Of a DNA stretch of 49,548 bases, positions 9,101-17,200 are shown in pieces (within the stretch, counting starts at the first letter, position 1; every line of letters begins with the position of its first letter). Position numbers and translations under genes: made by a program. Source of the stretch: Treponema sp. (GTDB taxonomy: Bacteria; Spirochaetota; Spirochaetia; Treponematales; Breznakiellaceae); the NCBI GenBank assembly GCA_031258305.1, contig JAIRNA010000020.1, positions 1 through 49,548 on the forward strand, written 5' to 3'. The notes beneath the pieces were generated by a model that saw nothing but the letters and a program-made list of their open reading frames with translations, was not told the origin of the DNA and did no database searches.

Positions 9101-9769
9101 TTCAAAGGAAAGCTCCGCGCTGACGCGGAAGTAATGCTCACCCATATCACGCGGGAAAAACTGCTCACGTTACGGGGTGTTGCCGGGTTGTTTCCGGCAA
9201 CATCGGAGGACGAAACCGTCACGGTGTTCCACGAGGGGCGAGAGACGGCGTTCACCTTTCCGCGTAATCTGGAGAAAAAACCTGAGAATTCTGGAGAAAA
9301 AAACCTCTGTCTCGCGGATTTTGTACCAAAAAAGGGATGGATAGGGCTTTTTGTGTTGAGCGTAGGATTCAATGTGAAAGAATCTGTACAAAATACGGCG
9401 CACCTTGCGGCAGGAAACGACGATTATTCAAGGCTTTTACTGTCCACGTTTGCCAACACGCTTGCCGAAGCCTTTGCGGAAGAGGTTCATCTGCGAGTCA
9501 GAACCGAATGGTGGGGCTATTCAATGGTTGAAAAGAGAGAAAAACCGGCAATCGAAGCGCGTTTGTCGGGTAACTATCCAGGACTCCGCTTTGGCTTCGG
9601 TTATTCGAGCTGCCCGAATCATGCTGATAAGCGGCTCTGTTTCGACATTCTCCACGTGGAGGAAAAAATCGGCGTAACATTGACCGAATCCTTTATGATG
9701 ATACCAGAGGCATCTGTGTGCGGGCTTTACGTGAGTAGTCCGGAGTCTGTTTACTTTTCGGCGGAGTAA
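6131..9769 (+). CDS. metH: Cobalamin-dependent methionine synthase
   Basis: A full four-module MetH of 1212 residues, transferring methyl from 5-methyl-tetrahydrofolate to homocysteine through methylcobalamin. Modules in order: homocysteine domain with zinc ligands C243 (GLNCSFGAD), C306 and C307 (GGCCGTTPAHI); pterin domain opening with IAIGECTNVAGSRKF; B12 cap and Rossmann domain with the DxHxxG cobalt ligand H791 (DVHDIGK); and an AdoMet reactivation domain with the RxxxGY-type motif (RFGFGY) near the C-terminus. The length matches E. coli MetH. ATG 6131 is preferred over an in-frame TTG at 6113, which would sit on the -10 box. It is monocistronic with a terminator at 9850-9874. The reactivation domain implies that a flavodoxin-type reductant and AdoMet keep it active. 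Confidence 0.97.
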   Translation: MIFSHTFQALNKAVAERILVLDGSMGSMIQRLGLSEADFRGDRFANHPRELKGCNDALCLTKPQVVRDIHEQYLSVGADIIETCSFNANAVSLADYGLEDFVYEINKAAACIAREMVDKYEGRFVAGSIGPTSKSASISPDVNDPGARAVTFDELAAAYDAQIRGLLDGGADILLFETIFDTLNARAALFAAQTVVEERGECIPIMISLTIAGPSGRLLAGQTVEAFCASVLPFDPWAIGLNCSFGADTLKPYAKAIADFVPCCVSVHPNAGLPNLSGEYDDTPKIMAKALETYMSEGLLNIAGGCCGTTPAHIAAIVETARWHKPRVTGGENAPRKAFYLAGLEVLKIESKFSVTNCGLNEQMAPIDKNLYPLIAIGECTNVAGSRKFLRLIKEENYTAAVNIAREMIESGAKIIDVCMDDALLDAETAMTRFLNTALSDPDVAKTPIMVDSSRWEAVIAGLKCAQGKSLVNSISLKEGEEVFLQKARTARKFGAAVVVMLFDEAGQAASYERKITVARRSYRLLTEDGFPAEDIVFDPNVLSIATGIPEHDVYALDFIRACSWIRENCSGALISGGISNLSFSFRGNTMIREVLHAVFLHHAIKNGLSMAIVNPATLVPYEDLAPDLREAAEDAVLCRRLDAAERLLAFAAQRGDAKAAPSPGKINGTANWRSLCPAERVRHAMLNGADEFVEADVLALAKQTSARAVVEGVLMDSMKEIGALFGAGRLFLPQVVRSARVMKKAVAALEPVMSRDGENSGGSSTSSDLCLNSDVKKPKILLATVKGDVHDIGKNIVGVILACNGYEIIDLGVMVPCETIIETVRVENVDIVGLSGLITPSLDEMITVAKAMKAAGLSVPLLIGGAAASLAHTALKIAPEYGPVVYSQDASQAASSVHSLLADRAERDSFLKDIEEKYQAVRKAYERKRSVRETLTLEAARINRFVSNEVQITPHCQGIITLDDYSLERIIPFIDWNLFFSQWGGQTDEFKGKLRADAEVMLTHITREKLLTLRGVAGLFPATSEDETVTVFHEGRETAFTFPRNLEKKPENSGEKNLCLADFVPKKGWIGLFVLSVGFNVKESVQNTAHLAAGNDDYSRLLLSTFANTLAEAFAEEVHLRVRTEWWGYSMVEKREKPAIEARLSGNYPGLRFGFGYSSCPNHADKRLCFDILHVEEKIGVTLTESFMMIPEASVCGLYVSSPESVYFSAE

Positions 9770-9786
9770 CTAGTAACTAGTCCCAT

Positions 9787-9820
9787 CGGTGATTTGGAAA
9801 CACCGTTTTCCAAATCACCG
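9787..9820 (+). other. Perfect 14-base inverted repeat after metH
   Basis: Arms CGGTGATTTGGAAA (9787-9800) and its exact complement (9807-9820) surround a 6-base loop. There is no T tract, so it is not a classical terminator. It may protect the metH 3' end or be another small palindromic element. Confidence 0.6.
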
Positions 9821-9849
9821 CTTCATATACCGGCCTCGTATCATGTTAA

Positions 9850-9874
9850 CCGCCCCAGAGGGGCGGGATTTTTT
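9850..9874 (+). terminator. Rho-independent terminator of metH
   Basis: Stem CCGCCCC (9850-9856), loop AGA, GGGGCGG (9860-9866), then a run of six T (9869-9874). The T run overlaps the stop codon of the convergent FN3 lipoprotein gene. Confidence 0.85.
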
Positions 9875-11402
9875 ATTGATACGTTATCGCGTAAGTGCCT
9901 GTGCCGCTACTATACGGTTCGACTTTTAACATGACATACCCTGTTTGCGATGCGGTAAATGTTTTCCCAGAGGTATAACCTGAGTCTGTTGCACTGAAAA
10001 TACTCGTGTTATCGCTATACCAGTAGGCAGACACTACGACATCTAGGGTTTTTGTGCCATCTCCTTGATAAGAATCGTTCCATGAAACTTTATACAGAGT
10101 ACCTGAGGTCGCATAAAAATAATAGTATCGCGCTCCAGAAGATATTGTGCCGTTTGTCCAGGTATTCTGCGTAAGCGGCGATCCGATTGAAGGAGACGAT
10201 ATCGATGGTGTGATAGCGTAGTCGTAGCTCGACAAAGCGCTTTCCCCGTAGCTGTTAGAGGCCGATACCTTGTAATAATACAAGGTGCTTGCTGATAGTC
10301 CCGTATCAATATATGAGGTAGAATATGAATACCCGCGATACGAATACGTCCCGGTACTGCTCGTTGCGCGGTACACATCATAACCGGTAGCGCTTGATAC
10401 GGAAGACCACGTTACGGTGATACTGCTTGAAGACGTTGCGGTTGCCGTTATCCCTGTCGGCGCGCTTGGCGCGGAACCGCCTGATGGTGTGATAGCGTAG
10501 TCGTAGCTCGACAAAGTGCTTTCCCCATAGCTGTTAGAGGCGGTTACCTTATAATAATACAAGGTGCCTGCTGATAGTCCCGTATCAATATATGAGGTAG
10601 AATATGAATACCCGCGATACGAATACGTCCCGGTACTGCTCGTTGCGCGGTACACATCATAACTGGTAGCGCTTGATACGGAAGACCATGTTACGGTGAT
10701 ACTGCTTGAAGACGTTGCGGTTGCCGTTACCCCTGTCGGCGCGCTTGGCGCGGAACCGCCTGACCCCGACGTTGTCCAAGCGTAGTCGTAGCTCGACAAA
10801 GCGCTTTCCCCGTAGCTGTTAGAGGCGGATACCTTATAATAATACAAGGTGCCTGCCGATAGTCCCGTATCAATATATGAGGTAGAATATGAATACCCGC
10901 GATACGAATACGTCCCGGTACTGCTCGTCGCGCGGTACACATCATAACTGGTAGCGCTTGATACGGAAGACCATGTTACGGTGATACTGCTTGAGGATGT
11001 TGCGGTTGCCGTTACCCCTGTCGGCGTGCTTGGCGCGGAGCCGCTTGACCCCGACGTTGTAGCGTAGTCATAGTTCGACAAAGCGCTTTCCCCGTACTTG
11101 TTACACGCGGTTACTTTGTAGTAGTACGTTGTGTTGGATAATAAATTGGTATCCGTATAAGACGTGGAAGCCGTAGCCCCGCAAAAGGAGTATACGCCAT
11201 AACTGCTCGTGGCGCGATATATTCTATATCCTTCCGCGCCTGACACGTAATCCCATGTAACGGTGATACTGCTTGATGACGCGGCCCGTGCGTAGATATC
11301 CCATGGCGCGTCGGGAACGCTTCCATTTTCGCCTATTTCACAGTTGGTAAGCGCTATCAATACAATACCGATAATCGCTTTCAATAAGGCTTTTTCTTTC
11401 AT
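9873..11402 (-). CDS. Fibronectin type III repeat lipoprotein
   Basis: A 509-residue exported lipoprotein. A short hydrophobic signal ends in LTNC, with C21 as the lipidation site. Four FN3 domains follow (about 29-117, 122-216, 217-309, 310-400). Each shows SSSSITVTWxxV, YDVYRATSSxGxY and LYYYKVxASNSYGES. The tail of about 100 residues, ending in GYVMLKVEPYSSGTGTYAITYQ, looks like a bacterial pre-peptidase C-terminal (PPC) beta domain. FN3s 2-4 are nearly identical at DNA level. ATG 11402 has an AAGGA site. It lies 13 bases behind the CsgG/LpoB-like gene, so both should share the poly-G promoter. It is probably a surface or periplasmic adhesion or scaffold protein. The ligand is unknown. Confidence 0.85.
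   Translation of the reverse strand: MKEKALLKAIIGIVLIALTNCEIGENGSVPDAPWDIYARAASSSSITVTWDYVSGAEGYRIYRATSSYGVYSFCGATASTSYTDTNLLSNTTYYYKVTACNKYGESALSNYDYATTSGSSGSAPSTPTGVTATATSSSSITVTWSSVSSATSYDVYRATSSTGTYSYRGYSYSTSYIDTGLSAGTLYYYKVSASNSYGESALSSYDYAWTTSGSGGSAPSAPTGVTATATSSSSITVTWSSVSSATSYDVYRATSSTGTYSYRGYSYSTSYIDTGLSAGTLYYYKVTASNSYGESTLSSYDYAITPSGGSAPSAPTGITATATSSSSITVTWSSVSSATGYDVYRATSSTGTYSYRGYSYSTSYIDTGLSASTLYYYKVSASNSYGESALSSYDYAITPSISSPSIGSPLTQNTWTNGTISSGARYYYFYATSGTLYKVSWNDSYQGDGTKTLDVVVSAYWYSDNTSIFSATDSGYTSGKTFTASQTGYVMLKVEPYSSGTGTYAITYQ
10221..11076 (-). repeat. Tandem coding repeats, units of 279, 285 and 282 bases (FN3 domains)
   Basis: The same anchor (GTCGTAGCTC on the plus strand) recurs at 10221, 10500 and 10785, and in diverged form at 11067, giving in-frame spacings of 93-95 codons. 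The three downstream units are almost identical at the nucleotide level, so recent duplication or ongoing recombination is likely. Domain number may differ between strains. Confidence 0.85.
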
Positions 11403-11415
11403 AACGCCGTCCTTT

Positions 11416-12414
11416 TTACCTGTTCCCTATTCCAACTTTGTAACCTATATCTATCGAACCGCTTCCATTAAATCCGCTTACTCTGACATCCAAGAACAGG
11501 ATGCCGGGTCCGACGTTAACGCCGAACTCTCCACCGAAGGTAAGCCAGAACCGTCCATTTATCGCCGGACCAGCGAATATTCCCAACTCCACCTTTCCGG
11601 GTCTGAACAGGAGTTTTGCCAGCGCGTTTAGGGTAAACACAGATTCATATAGATAATAACTATCTTTGCTATCATAATAATAGTCATAACTGTATTCTGC
11701 GTAATAACAGCCCTGCCATCCGAATTCCACTCCTAAACCGATATTCTTTAAGAGAAATAGATCTGCTGTTGCCAAGAACGTAAAATCCGATCCATATCCG
11801 GTCAAGACACCTAAATACCATATCTTGTTTTTCCATTCGTTTCCTGCGGTTTGTTTTACCGGTTTACTTGGTGTTTCTCGTTTCCGCGCTGGAGGCGGCG
11901 TTGAGGCTGTGGTTTCCACGTGTTCCCCGCCCATCAACGATGCCAGTACCGCGTCTGTTTTCACGTTATAATTCTGCATCCCCTGTATGGCCGCGGTCTC
12001 CACCGATATTGCCCGCACCCGCAAACGGTACACCGCGCCGAGCCGTTGAATGGACCCGGAGATGATGGACTGGGCCCCCAGTTTTCTTCCTATGGCCTGC
12101 GCCGATTCATCGCTTACCTCGCCGGATATCTGAAAGTTCATCTCCTGCCGTATCAATTCCATATTCTGCCGGTCCACGGCTGTTATGATCCCCCCGTTTA
12201 CGACATACGTCGTCAACTCGTCTATGATGTAGTTAGATAAGTCAAGATACTCCGTCTGAAAATTCAATAGCACCACTTTAGAACCGGGTTGCAACCGTTC
12301 TTCAAGGTAGCGATTCGCCGCCTGCAACGCTTCATCCAAGGTCATTGTTTCTTGTGCATACACACAATAACTCATCGCAATCAGAGCTATTGCAAGCCAT
12401 ATCATCTTTTTCAT
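11416..12414 (-). CDS. CsgG/LpoB-like secreted protein with C-terminal barrel-like domain
   Basis: A 332-residue protein with a cleavable signal peptide (about 1-20, CVYA|QE). An N-terminal alpha/beta domain (about 25-160) has the pattern VVLLNFQTEYLDLSNYIIDEL, then VDRQNMELIRQEMNFQISGEVSDESA and GRKLGAQSIISGSIQ. This is the CsgG / penicillin-binding-protein-activator LpoB type. A Pro/Lys/Thr-rich linker (about 168-190) leads to a glycine- and aromatic-rich beta tail. The tail (YLGVLTGYGSDF to the end) resembles a small outer-membrane barrel. ATG 12414 follows an ideal AGGAGG. It is likely an outer-membrane or periplasmic protein. Its exact role is not known. It heads the operon with the FN3 lipoprotein. 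Confidence 0.8.
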   Translation of the reverse strand: MKKMIWLAIALIAMSYCVYAQETMTLDEALQAANRYLEERLQPGSKVVLLNFQTEYLDLSNYIIDELTTYVVNGGIITAVDRQNMELIRQEMNFQISGEVSDESAQAIGRKLGAQSIISGSIQRLGAVYRLRVRAISVETAAIQGMQNYNVKTDAVLASLMGGEHVETTASTPPPARKRETPSKPVKQTAGNEWKNKIWYLGVLTGYGSDFTFLATADLFLLKNIGLGVEFGWQGCYYAEYSYDYYYDSKDSYYLYESVFTLNALAKLLFRPGKVELGIFAGPAINGRFWLTFGGEFGVNVGPGILFLDVRVSGFNGSGSIDIGYKVGIGNR

Positions 12415-12521
12415 AGATGCCTCCTAATTTGCTTAATAAAATAAAAACGCTTCTTTTGAACGTTAAAAGCCTGTTTGAGAGAGAGAAAAGAAATATTCGG
12501 TAAACAGCTAAATATTAATTC

Positions 12522-12546
12522 ATTATCGGGGGGGGGGGGGACTCAA
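12522..12546 (-). promoter_or_regulatory. Putative phase-variable promoter with poly-C spacer
   Basis: On the minus strand, TTGAGT (12546-12541, four of six to TTGACA) is followed by exactly 13 C and then GATAAT (12527-12522, five of six to TATAAT). It lies about 110 bases upstream of the CsgG/LpoB-like ATG. The spacer is the homopolymer itself. At 13 bases it is too short for good sigma70 binding, but slipped lengths of 16-18 would be near optimal. Confidence 0.55.
12528..12540. repeat. Poly-G tract, 13 G
   Basis: Thirteen consecutive G on the plus strand in the space between 12414 and 12934. Tracts of this length are slippage-prone. The sequenced length may vary within the population. Confidence 0.95.
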
Positions 12547-12850
12547 CTTACACGTCTCCACATACATGCTCTGAGAATGGTTAGCGATGTTTGCTTTTAC
12601 TTGCTGTAACATATTTCTGGGAACGCCCTTTATGAAAGTAGTTAACGCCGTTTTTGAAACGTTGTTTGTTATAGTATAGAATAAATGCAAAGAAAATCAA
12701 GAGGGAAAATAAAAAAACAGGTAAAAACGCTTGTTTTTTAAAACTTTTCAATATTTATCTTGATGTAAAACAGAGGAACTTCGATTTCCTTTTTCTACAA
12801 AAAGGCTGTTGTTTTCTCTTATAAAAGAGCTGATGTATCGTTTGATACGT
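12547..12850. other. AT-rich non-coding stretch
   Basis: I see no gene here. The only open frame, on the minus strand at 12748-12948, lacks a ribosome binding site and covers the hemerythrin promoter. An imperfect 8-base AAAAAACA/TGTTTTTT inverted pair lies near 12712-12738. Nothing else is recognisable. Confidence 0.6.
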
Positions 12851-12879
12851 TTGACAAATGAAGATATATTTAATATACT
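12851..12879 (+). promoter_or_regulatory. Consensus promoter of the hemerythrin gene
   Basis: TTGACA (12851-12856), a 17-base spacer and TATACT (12874-12879). The start would be near 12886, about 48 bases before the ATG, with an AGGGG ribosome binding site in between. Confidence 0.75.
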
Positions 12880-12933
12880 AAATACGAGGTAAACTTTGTC
12901 ATAGCTTATATAAAAGATTAAAAGGGGAAAACA

Positions 12934-13341
12934 ATGTCTATATTTCAATGGAACGACAATCTATTGATTGGGAATGCTCTCATCGACTCAGAGCATAAAG
13001 AACTTGTCAAGGCTATCAATGATTTTTTTGATGCCTGCGATAGAAAAATCAACAGAGACGAGCTTCAGAAAACCTTGAGTTTTTTGAATTCTTACACTAT
13101 CAAGCATTTCAGCGACGAGGAACAACTTCAGGTGAAGTACAACTACCCCAATTATGAAGGACATAAAAAATTTCATGAATTTTACAAAGAGACCGTGCGA
13201 CAGCTTATGCGCGAATTCATTATGCGGGGTCTAAACGACGAGCTGGTAGCAAAGGCGAAACACGATGTCGGCGAGGCCATCATCGCTCACATCAAGTCTG
13301 AAGACCGCCGACTTGCAACTCACATCAGGTCTATGGAATAA
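12934..13341 (+). CDS. Bacteriohemerythrin
   Basis: A 135-residue single-domain hemerythrin of standard length. All seven ligands of the oxygen-binding di-iron site are present: H21, H58, E62, H77, H81, H119 and D124. The motifs are DSEHKEL, KHFSDEE, GHKKFHEFY and AHIKSED. It should bind O2 reversibly in the cytoplasm, for storage, delivery or sensing of oxygen. An oxygen-wary gut anaerobe is a natural setting. It has its own consensus promoter and an AGGGG ribosome binding site and appears monocistronic. No output domain is fused, so any signalling role would need a partner. Confidence 0.95.
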   Translation: MSIFQWNDNLLIGNALIDSEHKELVKAINDFFDACDRKINRDELQKTLSFLNSYTIKHFSDEEQLQVKYNYPNYEGHKKFHEFYKETVRQLMREFIMRGLNDELVAKAKHDVGEAIIAHIKSEDRRLATHIRSME

Positions 13342-13349
13342 TGTATAGC

Positions 13350-13399
13350 GAATAGCGGCGTAGTTAAAAGCAATTAATTTCATAGAGCGTTCGCTATTC
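13350..13399. terminator. Possible bidirectional terminator between convergent genes
   Basis: GAATAGCG (13350-13357) pairs with CGCTATTC (13392-13399) around a 34-base AT-rich loop, between the hemerythrin stop and the stop of the next minus-strand gene. The long loop makes this weak. Confidence 0.3.
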
Positions 13400-13401
13400 A
13401 T

Positions 13402-14151
13402 TTACTTTACTTCCAGTTGGTTCACAGGAAACCCGTCGCGGTATAGCTTGGGGAGTCCGTTGTAGTCGAGAACGCGTTTTCCCTGGACAAAAAACACGTA
13501 GTGATAGACTCCGGTGGGTAGCCGGAGGGCGAGACTGTAATTGCCTGGGGAGTTTTCTTTTAGTTCGTACATGAAGGGATCCCAGTTGTTGAAACTGCCA
13601 GCAACATAGACCGATTGACCGGACTGCCCTTTGTAAGAGAAGAATACACCGCCCGACGGCGCGGTGTCTGTCGTCGTAAGAGGTTCGTTTTTGACCGACG
13701 GCAATGGAGCAATGGACACCGTTATTCCAGATTCGCTTATACGCTTGTTCGGATTGGCGGGGTCCGCGGTCCATAGACCGTCGATGATAAGCCGATATTC
13801 CAGGGTGGTAAGCTCTTTCGGTACCGTGTAGGTGAAGAACAGGATACCTGAATCTTTGTAGGTAACAGGTGGACCTTGCTTAGATTCCTGCTTTTGCGGC
13901 TTAGGGCTGTCGTCCGGCGCCATAAGTTTCTTGAACCAATACACTTTGGCAAAGCCCTCGTGGGCAAAAGCGATGCCCACTCTTTTATAAGAAGCGGGCG
14001 CGGTCCAGAGAACCCCATCTTCAAACACTTCGGGCTGTCCGGCGGAAGTGAGATTGACTAAATGGTTAATAAAATGATAAGATTCTGTATTCAATGCCCC
14101 AATCGTGCCGATAATAAACACAAGGAACACTGTAGAAATAAACGCTTTCAT
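13402..14151 (-). CDS. Secreted protein with CBM48/AMPK-type glycogen-binding-like domain
   Basis: A 249-residue protein starting MKAFISTVFLVFIIG at ATG 14151 (signal peptide or anchor). This start is better than an upstream in-frame ATG at 14211. The first half has a beta domain (VLWTAPASYKRVGIAF to LEYRLIIDGLW). After a Pro/Thr linker the last 80 residues form an isoamylase N-terminal/CBM48-like fold: SVYVAGSFNNWDPFMYEL, then GNYSLALRLPTGVYHYVFFVQGK. That WNP-type turn is the glycogen-binding-domain signature. The first domain has a similar VDGLWTADPANP end, so it may be a diverged copy. It is probably periplasmic. Whether it binds sugar is unknown. Confidence 0.75.
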   Translation of the reverse strand: MKAFISTVFLVFIIGTIGALNTESYHFINHLVNLTSAGQPEVFEDGVLWTAPASYKRVGIAFAHEGFAKVYWFKKLMAPDDSPKPQKQESKQGPPVTYKDSGILFFTYTVPKELTTLEYRLIIDGLWTADPANPNKRISESGITVSIAPLPSVKNEPLTTTDTAPSGGVFFSYKGQSGQSVYVAGSFNNWDPFMYELKENSPGNYSLALRLPTGVYHYVFFVQGKRVLDYNGLPKLYRDGFPVNQLEVK

Positions 14152-14201
14152 AGGATCTTTACAATTATCGGAAAATATAACATTATAGTCAAGAGGAAAT
14201 A

Positions 14202-17200
14202 GTGCCGTCATTGAACGATCTCGAAAAATTTAGAAATTCTTTCCGCAATATCGGTAATGAAGCAGAAGATTTGGCTTCAAAAGGATTAACCTTTGCGGAT
14301 TTTCCTTTGCCGGACGCGGGCGGCGCTGACACTGGGTATGAAACAACGCAACAGGAGCTGAATAGTGTTCCTGACTTCGATCTCGATAGTCTTTTTGGAG
14401 ATGCTTCTGGTCAGCCAGTGGATGATTTTGATATAGATAGCATTTTTACAGATACACCCATAACCGACCCGCCGAAAGACGACTCTACGGAGTCTGTCGA
14501 TGAATTATCTACGTTTGATATGGGCGATTCACTAGAAACATTCACCGCAGACGATCTCCCTCCTGCGGATGGACCGCCTGGCGGTAGTGCGTCCGCGCAA
14601 GGCGCGGACATATCTAGTATAGACGACCTCGAGTCTCTAGACAGCTTTTCACTTGACGCCCTGCCTGACTTTGACGATCCGTCTGGCAGTAGTGCGCCCG
14701 CGCAAGACGCGGACATACCCAGTATAGACGACCTCGAGTCTCTAGACAGCTTTTCACTTGACGCCCTGCCGGACTTTGCCGATCCGTCTGGCGGTAGTGC
14801 GTCCGCGCAAGACGCGGACATACCCAGTAGAGACGACCTCGAGTCTCTAGACAGCTTTTCGCTTGACGCCCTGCCGGACTTTGCCGATCCGTCTGGCGGT
14901 AGTGCGCCCGTACAAGGCGCGGATATACCCAGTAGAGACGACCTCGAGTCTCAAGACAACTTTTCGCTTGACGCCCTGCCGGACTTTGCCGATCCGTCTG
15001 GCGCTAGTGCGTCCGCGCAAGGCGTGGACATACCCAGTGGAGACGACGAGACGACCGACAAGGCGGAAGTGGATCCTTCTGATGACGGCGAAGATGCCGA
15101 CGACATGTCAACGGTAGATGCAGTACGCGACACAGAAGAGAACGAACCTCCGCCTTTGTATATGGAATCTGACGACTTCGGTGCTGTAGGGTTTGATGAT
15201 GTTCTTAGTAACAATATATCCGACAAACAGGGTAAAACTGTCAGTGAAAAGCAGAAATTTGTTGCTTCTGATGACATAGAAGAAATTAATCTAACCGAAG
15301 AAGAATATAAGCATCTGAAGAATTCACTCGCTAGTTTCCCGCTGAACCTGCGTATTGCCTGCGAAGAGCTTATAGCCGAAGAAGCGGTCGCGCCAAATCT
15401 TATGTCGCGGCTCATAAAGCTTTTGATAAAAGAAGCGCCTATTCAGGAAGTCGCGGACCTTGCTGGAAAAATCCAAGGGCGTATCATCAATATACCCAAG
15501 GGCTTTGAAAAGAAGAGCGGAGCGGAGCTTGAAGCGGAAAGATCGAGTTTCTCGTATCTTTTTATTCATAAATTTCTACCTATTTTCTGGTGGACGTTGT
15601 TCATTGGGGCAGTTATCGCCTCTCTCTTTTACCTCAGTTACCGTTTCATTTGGATACCTCTCTATGCGGGGTCTATCTACAAAGATGGCTATGAGCGCAT
15701 CGGCATAGGGCAATACGAGGACGCAAACACCCAATTTAACCAAGCTTTCAAACTGCACCCGGTCAAAAAGTGGTTTTCCAGATACGCGGAAGCCTTCATT
15801 GCAAAACGCCAGTACGTACATGCGGAAAAAAAATATGAAGGTCTTCTTAAGTATTACCCCAGAGAAAAACAAGGCGCATTGGATTACGCATCCCTTGAAA
15901 CAAATATACTCCAGAACTATGAAAAAGCGGACAGTATTCTCAGAAAATACATTCTCGATTTCGATGTAAAGGACAAGGATGCCTTACTCGCGGTGGGCGA
16001 CAACGCTCTCCTGTGGGGAGAAATCGACCCGTCCAAGTTTGAGACAGCCCGTGAAGTTTACGCCCGATATATGGAAGCTTATGGACAGTCTCCGCAGATA
16101 CTTGAGCATATGCTGAAATATTTCATCAGAACGGATAATCTCAAAGAGACCCTTCCTTTGAAGAGCTACTTCACTGACCCAGCAACGGAAAAGAAACGGA
16201 ATATCTCGCCTGAAACCCTGACGGAACTGGGAGGCTACCTTTTCGATAAGCAGTTTTCAGAAACAGAAGGCGTTCCCGATGAATATATAAGCGCCATTAC
16301 CGGCACACGCGATTTATTGCTTGACGCGGTTGAAAAGGGTCCTGATATTCCAGAAGCCCATTACAATCTGTCCCGCTACTATCATTACTTTAATAATACG
16401 AGCGAGGAGAAAAGTTCGCTTGAACGAGCTTTGCCGCTTTTCGATTCTATGCCTGAAACATCGAAGCGGCTTAAAAAGCGTATCGACGCGGAACGCCGGT
16501 ATGCCAAAGTTCTCGTCAAAAACAAGGAATTCTTCGCGTCCGAAGAGCACCTGCAAAAAGGCATCCGTCTCTACGAGGATGGGCTTTCCCGAAACCTTTT
16601 CACTTCGTCTCCAGACTTGGCGAGTCTCTATGCGGACATGGGGGATCTCGCTTACTTCACCAAGGAGAACGATTGGGATATGGCGCTCGAATACTATAGG
16701 CGGGCAGAGAAAGGCGGATGGAAGGCGCCGGAGATGCTCTACCGCATGGGTGTAGCTTTCTATCATCAGAATAAATGGGCGGAAGCCCAAGAGAAGTTCG
16801 CGGATGCGACTGCGGAACTACCGTTGAACAGGCGCATTCTCAACACGATGGGTAGTATTTCTTTCCTGCGGGGCGACTATTTCGCGGCAGAAGGCTATTA
16901 CGGCAGGCTCCTGAAGACCTTGAATGAGGACAAAGCCAGGTTCCCGGAACTCTCCCCCCAGACGCGCCCCGACCATTACGCGCTTGCGGAGCGGCTTATG
17001 GTTGCCCAAAACAATATGGGCGTCGTAATGGAGGCGCTCACGGAACGCACCGGGAATACGTCTTATAAAGACCGCGCTTTGAGTTATTACATCGATTCCC
17101 AGCGCGCATGGGACAGCCTCACCCGTAATCCGACAACGTTTATCCGCGCCGGTATAACGGACCTCGTCGTACCGGGCGTCAACCTTGCGTACCTTAACTC

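Noticed and set aside
12748-12948. 66-codon minus-strand frame before the hemerythrin gene
   Set aside because: It covers the hemerythrin promoter, has no Shine-Dalgarno and an AT-driven Phe/Ile/Tyr-rich composition.
14580-15045. Regularly spaced repeats as a CRISPR array
   Set aside because: The whole 105-base unit is repeated, there are no unique spacers, and the reading frame is open through all units.
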